Shown: positions 1-8,349 of the stretch, piece by piece | Position numbering within the stretch: the first letter of the stretch is position 1 | How the letters are laid out: the number at the start of each line of letters is the position of its first letter | Source of the DNA: DATMTS01 sp035564555 | GTDB lineage: Bacteria > Actinomycetota > Actinomycetes > Actinomycetales > Microbacteriaceae | Assembly (NCBI GenBank): GCA_035564555.1 | Contig: DATMTS010000025.1 | Location: 1-32,952 of the forward strand | DNA: 32,952 bases | Direction of reading: 5' to 3' | Program-made: the position numbers and the translations under genes | Notes under the pieces: generated by a model | What the model was told of the DNA's origin: nothing | Databases searched by the model: none | What the model saw: only the letters and a program-made list of their open reading frames with translations

Positions 1-2
1 CC

Positions 3-1061
3 ATGGAATATCGCCATTTGGGCAAGACCGGTCTTCAGGTGTCCACCGTCAGCCTCGGCACCATGGGCTTCGCGGGAACCGGGTGGGCCAGCCCGGTGGG
101 TCACATCGATGTGGATGGCGCCCGCCGCCAGATCGACGTCGCCCAGGCGGCCGGCGTGAACCTGATCGACACCGCCGATGTCTATTCGAGCGGCGCCTCC
201 GAGGAGATCCTCGGCAAGGCGCTCGGGGCCAAACGCGACCAGATGCTCATCGCGACGAAGGTGCGCGGCGGCATGGGCGACGGGCCCAACGACGGCGGCC
301 TCTCGCGTCACCACATCATCCGTGGGGCCGAGGCCAGCCTGCGACGGCTCGGCACCGATTACATCGACCTCTACCAACTGCACGGATGGGATGGCTCCAC
401 CCCGCTGGAGGAGACTCTCGCGGCGCTGGACGATCTCGTGCGCTCGGGCAAGGTGCGCTACATCGGAGCATCCAACTTCTCGGGCTGGCACCTGATGAAA
501 GCGCTGTGGGCCTCCGACAAGCACGGCTTCGAGCGCTTCGCCAGCCAGCAGATCTACTACTCGCTGCAGTCCCGTGACGCCGAAAACGAACTCGTGCCGA
601 TCGCGCTCGATCAGGGCGTCGGCATACTCGTCTGGAGCCCGCTCGCCGGCGGCCTGCTCACCGGAAAATATCGCCGCGGCCAGGATGCGCCGGAAGGCTC
701 GCGCCGCTTCGAGGGCTGGAGTGAGCCGCCCATCTACGACGAGGACCGCCTCTACGACACGATCGAGGTGCTGGTCGAGATCGCGAAGGACCGCGACGTA
801 TCGGCGACCCAGGTCGGGCTCGCCTGGACGCTCGCGAAGCCGGGCATCACCTCCGTCATCGTCGGCGCTCGCACCGAAGAGCAGTTGAGCGACAGCCTCG
901 GCTGTGCCGACCTTCGGCTGACGGATGCCGAGATCGCTCGCCTCGACGAGGCGAGTGCGACCCCGCTGCCGTATCCGTACTGGCATCAGGCGAATACCGC
1001 CGACGGGCGGTCGGGCGCGGCAGACCTCAGCCTGATCGCGCGTCACCTGCATCGCGGCTAG
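3..1061 (+). CDS. Aldo/keto reductase
   Basis: NAD(P)H-dependent aldo/keto reductase of 352 residues, full length for the family. The catalytic tetrad is visible as Asp56, Tyr61, Lys86 and His127 (in DTADVY, ATK and YQLH). The C-terminal half carries SPLAGGLLTGKY and the cofactor-binding IVGARTEEQL stretch typical of AKRs that resemble YajO/YhdN. The ATG at position 3 gives the canonical N-terminus MEYRHLGKTG; the upstream region lies outside the window, so the promoter cannot be judged. It runs convergent to the MerR gene, with 15 bp between them. The physiological substrate cannot be inferred from sequence. Confidence 0.93.
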   Translation: MEYRHLGKTGLQVSTVSLGTMGFAGTGWASPVGHIDVDGARRQIDVAQAAGVNLIDTADVYSSGASEEILGKALGAKRDQMLIATKVRGGMGDGPNDGGLSRHHIIRGAEASLRRLGTDYIDLYQLHGWDGSTPLEETLAALDDLVRSGKVRYIGASNFSGWHLMKALWASDKHGFERFASQQIYYSLQSRDAENELVPIALDQGVGILVWSPLAGGLLTGKYRRGQDAPEGSRRFEGWSEPPIYDEDRLYDTIEVLVEIAKDRDVSATQVGLAWTLAKPGITSVIVGARTEEQLSDSLGCADLRLTDAEIARLDEASATPLPYPYWHQANTADGRSGAADLSLIARHLHRG

Positions 1062-1076
1062 GCGCGGAGACCCGAG

Positions 1077-1475
1077 TCAGCCGGGAGAGTCCGAGTCGCC
1101 TAGCGACGTCAGGAGCGCCCGGAACTCGTCGGCCATCGCGAGTTGTCGTGCGAGCCTCTCGCGTCGCTGATGGGTCTCGGCGATGAAATCCCTGACGCTC
1201 GCGCGGGCGGTCGGGTCGCACGGGTCGTTCCGCAGGGCGTCGACGACGCCGAGGAGCTGTTTCATCTCCTCGAGGGCGAAGCCGAGCGGCTTCATGCGCC
1301 GGATCAGGAGCAGACGTTCCACGTCATCGTCCGTGTAAAGCCGGAAGCCGCCGACGGTACGCCCCGAGGGTGTCACCAGCCCGACCTCTTCGTAGTGCCG
1401 AATCGTGCGGTGAGACAGTCCGGTACGCTCGGCGACCTCGCCGATGTGCATGGCATCCGATCCGGATTCCGTCAT
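1077..1475 (-). CDS. MerR-family transcriptional regulator
   Basis: Transcription regulator of 132 residues. The N-terminal winged helix (MHIGEVAERTGLSHRTIRHY, residues 9-28) is followed by the second MerR helix pair (GGFRLYTDDDVERL) and a coiled-coil dimerisation helix (about residues 90-125). There is no Cys-rich metal loop, so a metal sensor is unlikely. The start at 1475 has a strong AGGAGG six bases upstream (1482-1487); the internal Met at 1451 is the alternative. It is divergent from the SulP transporter, and a palindrome of MerR-operator size lies between them, so autoregulation and control of the transporter are plausible inferences. Confidence 0.92.
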   Translation of the reverse strand: MTESGSDAMHIGEVAERTGLSHRTIRHYEEVGLVTPSGRTVGGFRLYTDDDVERLLLIRRMKPLGFALEEMKQLLGVVDALRNDPCDPTARASVRDFIAETHQRRERLARQLAMADEFRALLTSLGDSDSPG

Positions 1476-1497
1476 CGATCGCCTCCTCTCGCTGAAG

Positions 1498-1519
1498 CCT
1501 ACTCTTACATTAGGGTAGG
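1498..1519. promoter_or_regulatory. Imperfect 22-bp palindrome, probable MerR operator
   Basis: Arms CCTAC and GTAGG frame the site and 16 of 22 positions are self-complementary. It lies in the 112-bp gap between the divergent merR-type and sulP-type genes, 23 bp upstream of the regulator start. MerR proteins bind palindromes of this size inside the promoter spacer. Assignment to this regulator is inference. Confidence 0.55.
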
Positions 1520-1587
1520 GTTGCGGGCCGCGGCCATCGGAATCCGGTCAGGATGCGGCCGCCTGCCCGACGCACCCAGGAGATCCC

Positions 1588-3114
1588 ATGGCCTCCGGCC
1601 TCAAACAACTCGTGCTCGCCGCCACGATCGGCGTGCCGTCCGACGACGGCAACCTTCGCGTTCTCGACGCGCTGCGGCGCCCGCGCGTCTTGACCCGCGA
1701 ACTGCTGGCCGGTCTCGTCGTCGGGCTGGCGCTGATCCCCGAGGCGATCTCGTTCTCCATCGTCGCCGGCGTCGCGCCCAGCGTCGGTTTGTTCTCCTCG
1801 GTGATCATGTCCATGGTCATCTCGATCACCGGAGGGCGCCGCGCGATGATCAGTGCCGCGACCGGCTCGATCGCGCTCGTGGTTGCTCCCGTCGCCCGCG
1901 AGCACGGTCTGGACTACCTCGTGGCGACCGTCATGCTCGCCGGAATCCTCCAGGTCATCCTCGGCGCGGTCGGCTTGGCCAGGCTGATGCGCTTCATTCC
2001 CCGCAGCGTAATGGTCGGGTTCGTCAACGCCCTGGCGATCCTGATCTTCGTGGCCCAGTTGCCGCACCTGACCGACGTGACGTGGATCGTCTATCCGCTC
2101 GTCGCGCTCGGCATCCTGGTCATCGTGTTCTTCCCCCGCTTGACCAAGGTCGTGCCCGCGCCGCTGGTCGCGGTGATCGTCATCACCACGATCACCATGG
2201 CCGGCGGCATCGGTGTACCCACGGTCGGCCAGGAAGGATCGCTGCCCCAGGGCCTTCCTCAGCTGTTCTTTCCGCACATCCCGTTCACCTGGCAGACGCT
2301 GACGATCATCGGGCCGTTCGCTCTCGCTGCGGCGCTCGTCGGGCTGGTCGAATCGCTGATGACCGCCAAGCTCGTCGACGACATCACCGAAACCGGGTCG
2401 AGCAAGACCCGCGAATCGGTCGGTCAGGGCATCGCCCAGCTCGTTTCCGGTTGCTTCGGCGGCATGGGCGGCTGCGGCATGATCGGCCAGACCATGATCA
2501 ACGTGCGGGAGTCCGGTGCCCGGACCCGCCTCTCCACCTTCTCGGCCGGCATGTTCCTGCTGATCCTGATGGTCTCCTTCCATGACCTCGTCGCCGACAT
2601 CCCCATGGCCGCACTCGTCTCGGTGATGATCATGGTCTGCGTGGGCACCTTCGACTGGCATTCCATCCGCCCCGCGACGCTCAAACGGATGCCGATCGGC
2701 GAGACCGCCGTGATGGTGATCACCGTCATCGTGGTCGTCGCCACCGACGACCTCTCCATCGGCGTCATCGTCGGCGTGATCACAGCGATGGTCATCTTCG
2801 CTCGCCGAGTGGCCCGCTTCGCCACGGTCACTCGCACGCAGCCCGACGAGGCTGAGGTGCATTACCGCGTCGAGGGCGAGCTCTTCTTCGCGACCAGCAA
2901 CGACCTCACCCACCGCTTCGACTATGCCGCAGACCCGGCGCAGGTCACGATCGACCTGAGCGACTCGCACATCTGGGATGCCTCCACGGTCGCTGCCCTC
3001 GACGCCATCACCACGCGCTACCAGCGCCGGGGCAAGACCGTCTCCATTCTCGGCATGAACGAGCACAGCAGTCGGTTCCACACGCGGCTCAGCGGCAGTC
3101 TCGGCAGAGGCTGA
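1588..3114 (+). CDS. SulP-family inorganic anion transporter with STAS domain
   Basis: Membrane transporter of 508 residues in the SLC26/SulP family, which moves sulfate, bicarbonate or other anions. A cytoplasmic N-terminus of about 35 residues is followed by a hydrophobic core with many membrane segments (about residues 40-420), starting with the family stretch LIPEAISFSIVAGV. The C-terminal STAS domain covers about residues 425-505 (VTIDLSDSHIWDASTVAALD). The ATG at 1588 has AGGAG at 1578-1582 with a 5-nt spacer, which fixes the start. It is divergent from the MerR gene. The substrate is not determined: no sulfate-assimilation or carbonic-anhydrase gene is adjacent. Confidence 0.93.
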   Translation: MASGLKQLVLAATIGVPSDDGNLRVLDALRRPRVLTRELLAGLVVGLALIPEAISFSIVAGVAPSVGLFSSVIMSMVISITGGRRAMISAATGSIALVVAPVAREHGLDYLVATVMLAGILQVILGAVGLARLMRFIPRSVMVGFVNALAILIFVAQLPHLTDVTWIVYPLVALGILVIVFFPRLTKVVPAPLVAVIVITTITMAGGIGVPTVGQEGSLPQGLPQLFFPHIPFTWQTLTIIGPFALAAALVGLVESLMTAKLVDDITETGSSKTRESVGQGIAQLVSGCFGGMGGCGMIGQTMINVRESGARTRLSTFSAGMFLLILMVSFHDLVADIPMAALVSVMIMVCVGTFDWHSIRPATLKRMPIGETAVMVITVIVVVATDDLSIGVIVGVITAMVIFARRVARFATVTRTQPDEAEVHYRVEGELFFATSNDLTHRFDYAADPAQVTIDLSDSHIWDASTVAALDAITTRYQRRGKTVSILGMNEHSSRFHTRLSGSLGRG

Positions 3115-3129
3115 GTCTGAGCTGCGGCC

Positions 3130-3146
3130 GGCGCTTCGTCAGCGCC
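3130..3146. terminator. Short GC hairpin downstream of sulP-type gene
   Basis: GGCGCT and AGCGCC form a perfect 6-bp stem around a 5-nt loop, 15 bp after the SulP stop codon. No T-tract follows, so it could be a weak terminator or an mRNA 3' end structure only. Confidence 0.3.
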
Positions 3147-3390
3147 CTGCGGGGCTCGCGTCGAGGAACGCATCCACCAGCGCGTGGAACCGGTCGTCGC
3201 CGTAGCCGGGCAGCACGACCCCGTTGATGTTCGCGCGATCGTCGACGCGATCCTCGAGGCTGCGCTCTCGCGAAAACTCTTCCACTGAGCGGAAGTTGTC
3301 CCCCACACGGCCGGGCCATGTGGGACAGTACGGTCGACAGCGTCACGTCGGTCGAGCAGAGCGCACGATCATGATCCTCGACCGGCGACA
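3139..3390 (-). pseudogene. Possible decayed coding remnant, family unknown
   Basis: Reading the minus strand, the last 50 or so codons before a TGA (3139-3141) give a protein-like sequence that includes NINGVVLPGYGDD and ends FLDASPAGR. This frame closes upstream at a TGA, but a second frame (DVTLSTVLSHMARPCG) runs into it at a run of five C on the plus strand (3300-3304). Removing one base of that run joins the two into one frame. There is no credible start or RBS. I do not recognise the family; it may be the 3' remnant of a lost gene or chance open sequence. Confidence 0.33.
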
Positions 3391-3432
3391 CACTGCCTCC
3401 GTCCACAGTGATGTGAAAGAAGGCTTGACGAG

Positions 3433-4884
3433 ATGGCTGACACGCGCGAAACCGCACAACCGATTCCCGAAAGCTCGCGCATACTCCTGGCGCGGCTCGA
3501 CAGGCTCCGCTCCTGGTCGCTCTCGCCCTCGTTCATCGTGATCATCGGGTTGGGATTCCTTTTCACCTTCTACGACATCTTCGACATCAACGTGTCGTTC
3601 ATCCAGACCTGCCTCGGACTGGTCAAGGGTTGCACGCCCGAAGACGCCCTGTCTTCGCTTCCCCTTCCCGTGACGCTCAACCTGGTCGGCTATGTCGTCG
3701 GCACCCTGGTGCTCAGCCCCGTGGCAGACCGGATCGGCCGCCGCAACATGTTGTTGATCACCATGTTGATCACGGGTCTCGGCTCGCTCTACACCGCGCT
3801 CGCGCCCGACTATTCGAACTTCGTCATCTCACGTATCGTCACCGGCGTGGGGATCGGCGCCGACCTCGCGATCGTGAACACCTACATCAACGAGGTCGCT
3901 CCGCGCCGTGCGCGCGCGAAGTTCACCACCGTGATCTTCATCATGTCGGCGCTCGGCGCCTTCTTCGGGATCTGGCTGGGGCTGCTGCTCACCACCTCGC
4001 CGGCGCCTTGGCCGCTCGGGCTTCCGTTCGCGCTCGCCGGCGCCGGCTTCTCCACCGGCTGGCGCTGGATGTACGCGATCGGCGCGGTGCTGGCCGTCGT
4101 TGCCATCCTGTTGCGCGTACAGCTGCCGGAGTCGGCGCGCTGGCTGGTCAGCCGGGGACGCGACGCCGACGCGGATGCCGTGGTGCGCGACATGGAAGAA
4201 CGGGCGCGGCGGCGCGGCCCGCTCACCGAACCCGACCTCTCCGCCGTGCCGATGACGACACCGGCAGCCGCCCGGGTGCCCTACGCGGATCTGTTCCGTA
4301 GCCGCATCTATCTGCGGCGGCTGATCCTGCTGCTGATCATGTGGTTCATCGGATACATCACGGTGTACTCATACGCGTCCGGATTCACCTCCGTGCTGAC
4401 CTCGCTGCGCTATCCGCCGCCGGAGGCGGGAGTGATCGCTGCGGTAGGCACGATCGGGTTCGTCATCGAGGCGATCGTGATGTCGTTCATCGTCGAAAAG
4501 CTGGAACGTCGATACTGGTTGCCGATCGGCGCGGCCGTCACGCTGATCGGGGCCTTCGTCGTGGCATTCGCCGGCACGCAGATCGCCGTGACGTTCCTCG
4601 GCGCCATGCTCATCTTCGCCGGGTTCAACCTCTGGGTCTCGCCGACCTATGCGCTCACGGCGGAGAACTTTCCCACGAGGGCGCGGTCGACCGGATTCGC
4701 GTTGGTCGACGGCGTCGGCCACCTCGGCGGCGGCATCGGCATCCTGGTGATCGCGCCGATCATCCCGCAGCTGTCCGTGCTGGGTGCTCTGCTGCTCATC
4801 TCCGGGTTCCTCGTGGTCGCCGCGATCCTCGTGCAGTTCACCCAGCACACCCGCAACCGGCATCTCGATGAGGTCTCGCCGTAG
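3433..4884 (+). CDS. MFS permease, probable aromatic-acid uptake
   Basis: Major facilitator of 483 residues with about 12 membrane segments. The N-terminal half has the family loop motif VADRIGRRNM after the second helix, and ITGVGIGADLA-type helices follow; a central cytoplasmic loop covers about residues 235-290. The C-terminal half has TAENFPTRARSTGFA, typical of metabolite:H+ symporters of the sugar-porter-like/aromatic-acid type. It sits directly before the IclR regulator and pob/pca operon, so uptake of 4-hydroxybenzoate or protocatechuate (a PcaK role) is a context-based inference; sequence alone does not fix the substrate. The ATG at 3433 follows GACGAG, a weak RBS. Confidence 0.85.
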   Translation: MADTRETAQPIPESSRILLARLDRLRSWSLSPSFIVIIGLGFLFTFYDIFDINVSFIQTCLGLVKGCTPEDALSSLPLPVTLNLVGYVVGTLVLSPVADRIGRRNMLLITMLITGLGSLYTALAPDYSNFVISRIVTGVGIGADLAIVNTYINEVAPRRARAKFTTVIFIMSALGAFFGIWLGLLLTTSPAPWPLGLPFALAGAGFSTGWRWMYAIGAVLAVVAILLRVQLPESARWLVSRGRDADADAVVRDMEERARRRGPLTEPDLSAVPMTTPAAARVPYADLFRSRIYLRRLILLLIMWFIGYITVYSYASGFTSVLTSLRYPPPEAGVIAAVGTIGFVIEAIVMSFIVEKLERRYWLPIGAAVTLIGAFVVAFAGTQIAVTFLGAMLIFAGFNLWVSPTYALTAENFPTRARSTGFALVDGVGHLGGGIGILVIAPIIPQLSVLGALLLISGFLVVAAILVQFTQHTRNRHLDEVSP

Positions 4885-4916
4885 CCGACGTCTGGGGCGG
4901 CAGGCGAGCGCGCGGT

Positions 4917-4922
4917 TAAGCT
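4917..4922 (+). promoter_or_regulatory. -10 box TAAGCT for leaderless IclR gene
   Basis: TAAGCT ends six bases before the ATG at 4929, so transcription should start at or next to the start codon. There is no Shine-Dalgarno sequence upstream. Confidence 0.55.
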
Positions 4923-4928
4923 TGCCGC

Positions 4929-5684
4929 ATGGCCGGTGGGGCGAGCGACGAGCGCAGCGTCGCGAAACGCGCCTTCGCGATCGCCGACGCGTTCGAGCGG
5001 GGCGACGAACTCACGCTCAGCGAGGTCGCGCGGCGCGCGCGACTGCCGGTCTCCACCACGCATCGACTGCTGGCCGAGTGGGTCGAATGGGGCGGATTGG
5101 TGCGCGGTGACGACGGCCGGTACCGCGTCGGTATGAAGCTGTGGCGGCTGGGGGTGCGCCAGCCGACCGCGCGCCGGCTGCGCGAGCTGGCGCGCCCGTA
5201 CCTCGAAGACCTGCTCGATGCGACAGGGGAACACGTGCACCTCGCCGTGCGCGATGGAACGGGCGTCGTCTACCTGGAACGGCTCTCAGGTCACGGCGCC
5301 GTGCGCGCGATCAGCGACGTGGGCACCCGGCTGCCGCTGCACGCCACGGGCGTCGGCCTCGTGCTCCTCGCCCACGCACCCGATGAGGTCTTGGAGGCCG
5401 TGCTCGCCGAGCATCCCCGCAAGTTCCTGCCGAACACCCTCACCGAGGAGCACGAACTGCGATCGCGGCTGGCGAGCATCCGGGCCACCGGGCTGTCGCG
5501 CTCGGTCGAGGAGATGACGCGCGGAGCCTTCTCGGTCGCAGCGCCCGTAAGGGATGCGACGGGCGCGATCATCGCGGCCGTCTCGATCGTCGCGCACGCC
5601 GAGCGTTCGGGCGAGCCGCAGTTCCCCCTCGGCGTGCGCATGGCGGCCCGCGGCATCTCAAGCGCCCTCGGCGCCCGGAGCTGA
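4929..5684 (+). CDS. IclR-family regulator (PcaR/PobR-like)
   Basis: Transcription regulator of 251 residues. The N-terminal winged helix (about residues 8-65, LSEVARRARLPVSTTHRLL) is followed by the IclR effector domain (about 80-250), with HLAVRDGTGVVYLERL and the late SIVAHAER strand. IclR proteins such as PcaR, PcaU and PobR control protocatechuate and 4-hydroxybenzoate catabolism with the pathway acid as effector. Its position 99 bp before pobA and the TTTCC/GGAAA palindrome in that gap make it the likely controller of the downstream operon. Whether it activates or represses cannot be read from the sequence. Confidence 0.92.
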   Translation: MAGGASDERSVAKRAFAIADAFERGDELTLSEVARRARLPVSTTHRLLAEWVEWGGLVRGDDGRYRVGMKLWRLGVRQPTARRLRELARPYLEDLLDATGEHVHLAVRDGTGVVYLERLSGHGAVRAISDVGTRLPLHATGVGLVLLAHAPDEVLEAVLAEHPRKFLPNTLTEEHELRSRLASIRATGLSRSVEEMTRGAFSVAAPVRDATGAIIAAVSIVAHAERSGEPQFPLGVRMAARGISSALGARS

Positions 5685-5696
5685 AGAGGCGAATTG

Positions 5697-5713
5697 TTTC
5701 CGCTGAATGGAAA
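5697..5713. promoter_or_regulatory. TTTCC-N7-GGAAA palindrome, probable IclR operator
   Basis: The arms TTTCC (5697-5701) and GGAAA (5709-5713) are perfect complements around a 7-bp spacer, 71 bp before the pobA start. TTCC/GGAA half-sites are common in IclR-family operators. Assignment to the adjacent IclR protein is inference. Confidence 0.55.
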
Positions 5714-5783
5714 GGGACGACCGTCGGGCCCGTGCCCCGGCGACGATTGAAGCACCCTCGCCCATCGACGTGAAAGGCGGATC

Positions 5784-6989
5784 GTGCGAACGCAGGTCGT
5801 CATCATCGGCGCCGGCCCAGCCGGCCTGCTGCTCGGGCACATCCTGCACCGCGCCGGCATCCCGTTCGTGATCCTCGAACAGCGGTCGCGGGAGTACATC
5901 CTGGGCCGAGTGCGCGCGGGTGTGTTGGAGCAGGGCTCCGTCGACATCCTGCGCGAACTCGGGCTCGACTCCGACCTGAACGAGCGCGGGCTGACCCACC
6001 ACGGCATCTATCTGCAGCACGAGGGCGAACGACACCACATCGACTTCCTCGACCTCGTCGGCCGCACCGTCACCGTCTACGGCCAGCAGGCGCTGGTGAA
6101 GCACCTGCTCGACGAGCACGACCGCATCGGCTCCGACATCCGATTCGAAGCGCAGAACGTGGCGCCGCACGGTCTCGAGGGGGATGCGCCGTTCGTCACG
6201 TTCGAGCACGGCACCGACCAGAGCCGCGAGCACGACAGAGAGCCGAGCGCGACCGAGCGCATCGACGCCGGGTTCGTCGTCGGCGCCGACGGATTCCACG
6301 GAGTGTGCCGGCCCTCGATCCCCGGGCTCACGGTGCTCGAGCGCGGTTACCCGTACGCCTGGCTCGGCATCCTCGCCGACGTCGCCCCGTCGACCGACGA
6401 CCTGATCTACGCGTTGCATCCCGACGGGTTCGCGATGCACTCGATGCGTTCGCTGCAGGTCTCCCGGCTGTACTTGCAGGTCGACCCGGACGAGAGCATC
6501 GACGACTGGTCGGACGAGCGCATCTGGGCCGCGCTGCAGACCCGCCTGGGCAGCACCGGCTGGAGCCTGCGCGAGGGCCCGATCACCGAGAAGTCGATCA
6601 CTCCGATGCGCAGTTTCGTCGCCTCCACGCTCGAGTACGGCCGCCTGTTCCTGGCCGGCGACGCCGGCCACATCGTGCCGCCGACGGGTGCGAAGGGACT
6701 GAACTCCGCGATCGCCGACGTCGCGCTGCTCGGCCGTGCGCTCGTCGCGCAAAAGGCCGGCGACGAAGCGCCGCTTCGCGCATACAGCGAGGCCGCCCTG
6801 GCCCGGCAATGGAAGGTGCAGCAGTTCTCGCAGTGGATGACCGAGATGCTGCACGTGCATCGCGAGGTGCCGGACCCCTCTGCGCGGGCATTCCGCTATC
6901 GCAGCCAGGTCGGCCAACTCGAGTACACCGTGGGCTCCGAGCACGCCCGTGCGACGCTCGCCGAGCAGTATGCCGGGCTCCCGTTCTAG
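5784..6989 (+). CDS. pobA: 4-hydroxybenzoate 3-monooxygenase
   Basis: Flavoprotein hydroxylase of 401 residues (family about 390-400) that converts 4-hydroxybenzoate, NAD(P)H and O2 to protocatechuate. FAD motifs are all present: GAGPAG near residue 9, VGADG at 166-170, and AGDAGHIVPPTGAKGLN from about 291. The substrate carboxylate-binding pair matches the PHBH Ser-x-Arg as Ser220 and Arg222 (HSMRS). The GTG start at 5784 has AAAGGCGG just upstream. It is the first gene of the pob/pca operon, 12 bp before pcaH, and supplies the protocatechuate the next enzymes use. Confidence 0.96.
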   Translation: MRTQVVIIGAGPAGLLLGHILHRAGIPFVILEQRSREYILGRVRAGVLEQGSVDILRELGLDSDLNERGLTHHGIYLQHEGERHHIDFLDLVGRTVTVYGQQALVKHLLDEHDRIGSDIRFEAQNVAPHGLEGDAPFVTFEHGTDQSREHDREPSATERIDAGFVVGADGFHGVCRPSIPGLTVLERGYPYAWLGILADVAPSTDDLIYALHPDGFAMHSMRSLQVSRLYLQVDPDESIDDWSDERIWAALQTRLGSTGWSLREGPITEKSITPMRSFVASTLEYGRLFLAGDAGHIVPPTGAKGLNSAIADVALLGRALVAQKAGDEAPLRAYSEAALARQWKVQQFSQWMTEMLHVHREVPDPSARAFRYRSQVGQLEYTVGSEHARATLAEQYAGLPF

Positions 6990-7001
6990 GAAAGGTCAAG
7001 G

Positions 7002-7781
7002 ATGCCGGAAACGAGCGGGACTGTGATCACGCAGGAACAGATCGACGCAGAGATCGCGGACGCGCATGAGGCGACCCGGTCGGCGGGCCGGCTGTCGGCG
7101 CATCCCGACCGCGGCTTCGCGCCGTATCGAAGCTCCGTGCTTCGGCATCCGACCCACGAGTTGGTGCGCGCCGACCCTGAGGAGATCGAGCTGGTCTCGC
7201 CGGCGTTCGGCCACACCGACGTCGGCGTCGAGGAGAGCGATCTCACCATCCAGCACAGCGGCGAGCCGCTCGGCGAACGGATCATCGTGACCGGCCGGGT
7301 GCTCGACGGCGAGGGCCGGCCGGTGCGGAGCCAGCTGATCGAGATCTGGCAGGCGAACTCCTCGGGCCGCTACGTGCACAAGCGCGACCAGCATCCTGCG
7401 CCACTCGACCCCAACTTCACGGGCGTCGGGCGGGCGATCACCGGGGCAGACGGCTCGTACCGGTTCATCACCATCAAGCCCGGTCCCTATCCCTGGAAGA
7501 ACCACCGCAATGCGTGGCGGCCCGCACACATCCACTTCTCGTTGTTCGGCTCGCAGTTCACCCAGCGACTCGTGACGCAGATGTACTTCCCCTCCGACCC
7601 GCTGTTCGCGCTCGACCCGATCTATCAGTCGATCGCCGACCCTGCGGCTCGGCAGCGCTTGATCGCCGGATACGATCACGACGTGAGCGAACCCGAGTGG
7701 GCGCTCGGCTACCGGTGGGACATCGTGCTGACCGGGTCGAAGTCCACCTGGATGGAACCGGAGGACGCCGATCATGCCTGA
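7002..7781 (+). CDS. pcaH: Protocatechuate 3,4-dioxygenase beta subunit
   Basis: Iron-bearing subunit of intradiol protocatechuate 3,4-dioxygenase, which opens protocatechuate to 3-carboxy-cis,cis-muconate together with PcaG. It has 259 residues. The non-heme Fe(III) ligands appear as Tyr124 (SGRYVHK), Tyr163 (GPYPWKN), His176 and His178 (RPAHIHFS), matching the two-Tyr/two-His set known for the family. The N-terminal 45 residues form the usual arm (GFAPYRSSVLRHPTHELV). The ATG at 7002 follows AAAGG. Its 3' end overlaps pcaG by 8 bp, indicating translational coupling of the two subunits. Confidence 0.97.
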   Translation: MPETSGTVITQEQIDAEIADAHEATRSAGRLSAHPDRGFAPYRSSVLRHPTHELVRADPEEIELVSPAFGHTDVGVEESDLTIQHSGEPLGERIIVTGRVLDGEGRPVRSQLIEIWQANSSGRYVHKRDQHPAPLDPNFTGVGRAITGADGSYRFITIKPGPYPWKNHRNAWRPAHIHFSLFGSQFTQRLVTQMYFPSDPLFALDPIYQSIADPAARQRLIAGYDHDVSEPEWALGYRWDIVLTGSKSTWMEPEDADHA

Positions 7782-8349
7782 ACCGGAATACTTGCAGACA
7801 CCGTCACAGACGGTGGGCCCGTTCTTCGGTTACGCGCTGCCGTACGAGGGCGGGCCGGATGTCGTCCCGCCGTGGCGCGCAGACGCGATCCGGCTGCACG
7901 GCACCGTCTTCGACGGGGCGGGCGAACCCGTGCCGGATGCCCTGTTGGAGGTCTGGGGGGCGGATGCCGAGGGCCGACCGATCGAACGCACCGGGACCCT
8001 GCACCGCGACGGCTACACGATCACCGGCTTCGGTCGCGCATCGGTCGGTCGCGACGGGCACTACACCTTCAGCACGGTCAAGCCCGGCGCGACTCGCTCG
8101 GGCAGGGCGCCGTACCTGCTGGTCACCGTTTTCGCGCGCGGCCTGCTGCACCACCTGTTCACGCGTGCGTACTTCGGCGACGAAGCCGAGCTCAACGAGG
8201 CCGACCCGTTCCTCTCCCGCGTGGATGCCGGCCGTCGCGGAACGCTGATCGCCGAACCGGATGCCGAGCGCAGCTATCGCTTTGACATCCGACTGCAGGG
8301 CGAGGACGAGACGGTGTTCCTCGACTTCGTCGGGGATGGACGTGGCTGA
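7774..8349 (+). CDS. pcaG: Protocatechuate 3,4-dioxygenase alpha subunit
   Basis: Non-iron alpha subunit of the dioxygenase, 191 residues, within the family's usual size. The N-terminus TPSQTVGPFFGYALPY is diagnostic of PcaG. The intradiol beta-sandwich follows (LHGTVFDGAGEPVPDALLEVWGADAEG), and the iron ligands of the beta subunit are absent at the equivalent places, as expected. It overlaps pcaH by 8 bp and pcaB by 14 bp. It probably assembles with PcaH into the (alpha-beta)n holoenzyme in the cytoplasm. Confidence 0.96.
   Translation: MPEPEYLQTPSQTVGPFFGYALPYEGGPDVVPPWRADAIRLHGTVFDGAGEPVPDALLEVWGADAEGRPIERTGTLHRDGYTITGFGRASVGRDGHYTFSTVKPGATRSGRAPYLLVTVFARGLLHHLFTRAYFGDEAELNEADPFLSRVDAGRRGTLIAEPDAERSYRFDIRLQGEDETVFLDFVGDGRG

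Larger units (their letters stand above)
3115..3432. other. 318-bp gap after the SulP gene
   Basis: There is no intact gene here. It holds a GC-rich hairpin (3130-3146) and a minus-strand stretch that looks like the decayed end of a coding sequence. The promoter of the following permease must lie in its right part, where I see no clear -10/-35 pair. Confidence 0.6.

Noticed and set aside
1510..3081. Long minus-strand open frame across the SulP gene
   Set aside because: It is the antisense of a strong membrane-protein gene; its His/Asp-rich translation has no family pattern and no RBS.
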